Assembly (NCBI RefSeq): GCF_031127905.1
Contig: NZ_JARXIC010000006.1
Coordinates: forward strand, 119,179-183,178
Source: Thalassobacterium sedimentorum
Lineage (GTDB): Bacteria; Verrucomicrobiota; Verrucomicrobiia; Opitutales; Coraliomargaritaceae
Direction: 5' to 3'
Length of the DNA: 64,000 bases
The notes under the pieces were generated by a model. That model saw only the letters and a list, made by a program, of their open reading frames with translations, had not been told where the DNA came from and ran no database searches. Shown here one piece after another: positions 63,960 to 64,000 of this stretch. How positions within the stretch are numbered: the stretch's first letter is position 1; each line of letters opens with the position of its first letter. A program made the translations under genes and the position numbers.

Positions 63960-64000
63960 AGGTTACAAAAGATATATCTATTAGGACCAAACTTTTTTCG

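Noticed and set aside
1..64000. tRNA, rRNA, CRISPR, prophage or integrase-flanked island
   Set aside because: No cloverleaf, no regularly spaced direct repeats, no integrase, capsid or terminase genes were seen by reading; small RNAs without clear structure would be missed.

Overview
The window looks like a chromosomal segment of a marine verrucomicrobium of the Opitutae/Puniceicoccales type (Coraliomargarita- or Lentimonas-like). This rests on a PEP-CTERM-type sorting signal, a large Verru_Chthon cassette protein A-like pseudopilin, sulfatase and algal-polysaccharide hydrolase genes, frequent GTG/TTG starts and weak ribosome binding sites. The genus is inferred, not shown. I see no tRNA, rRNA, CRISPR array, prophage or intact insertion sequence.

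Layout. 1-18.0 kb is housekeeping: a partial HAD phosphatase, YbgC-type thioesterase, aroK, two RNA methyltransferases (RlmD-like, TrmH-like), a minus-strand run nadD-rsfS-Ste24 protease-EEP hydrolase, exoD, ptsI, ispE, pyrF, ispD, an ABC-F ATPase, a CACHE-HAMP histidine kinase with an overlapping receiver gene, and a YhiN/HI0933 flavoprotein. 18.03-18.43 kb is a scar holding a frameshifted, truncated DUF2971 gene abutting an IS1380-like transposase fragment. 18.4-41.5 kb is an accessory glycan-degradation island: GH78 rhamnosidase in an overlapping operon with two unknown proteins and the giant pseudopilin, a GH99-like protein, a hydroxyacid dehydrogenase, a LacI regulator, a PEP-CTERM protein, an alginate-lyase-family protein, a GPH symporter, an S1 sulfatase, a 5'-truncated dehydrogenase, DUF4202, and a GH16-GH3-GH16 group. 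41.6-44.8 kb links a cytosolic NrtA/NasS-like protein, a divergent LysR regulator and moaA. 45-64 kb is again mainly housekeeping: deoC, Cdd1-like HhH, Lon-substrate-domain protein, MscS channel, EVE, parB, LysM protein, lgt, Usp, glgC, glmS, thrS, two uncharacterised proteins (one resembling a degenerate ECF sigma factor), a PhoD-like pseudoenzyme, a sodium:solute symporter and mtfA.

How the island may work (inference): the GH16 enzymes and the lyase-like protein carry signal peptides and would cut polymer outside the cytoplasm. The GPH symporter would import fragments. GH3, GH78, the sulfatase and the GH99-like protein lack signal peptides and would finish degradation inside. GH16+GH3 suggests a beta-glucan such as laminarin; rhamnosidase + sulfatase + lyase suggests a sulfated, rhamnose-containing, ulvan-like glycan. 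No SusC/SusD pair is present. An 18-bp motif recurs in four gaps of the 26-34 kb part and may be a shared operator.

Most notable: upstream of thrS there is a promoter, a short leader ORF with three consecutive threonine codons, and alternative hairpins ending in a T-tract, i.e. the architecture of a threonine-responsive attenuator. The ThrRS itself lacks the usual N-terminal TGS domain. Also notable are a PhoD-family protein that has lost every metal-ligand motif and carries a C11 homopolymer, and a two-hairpin repeat found near both ends of the window.
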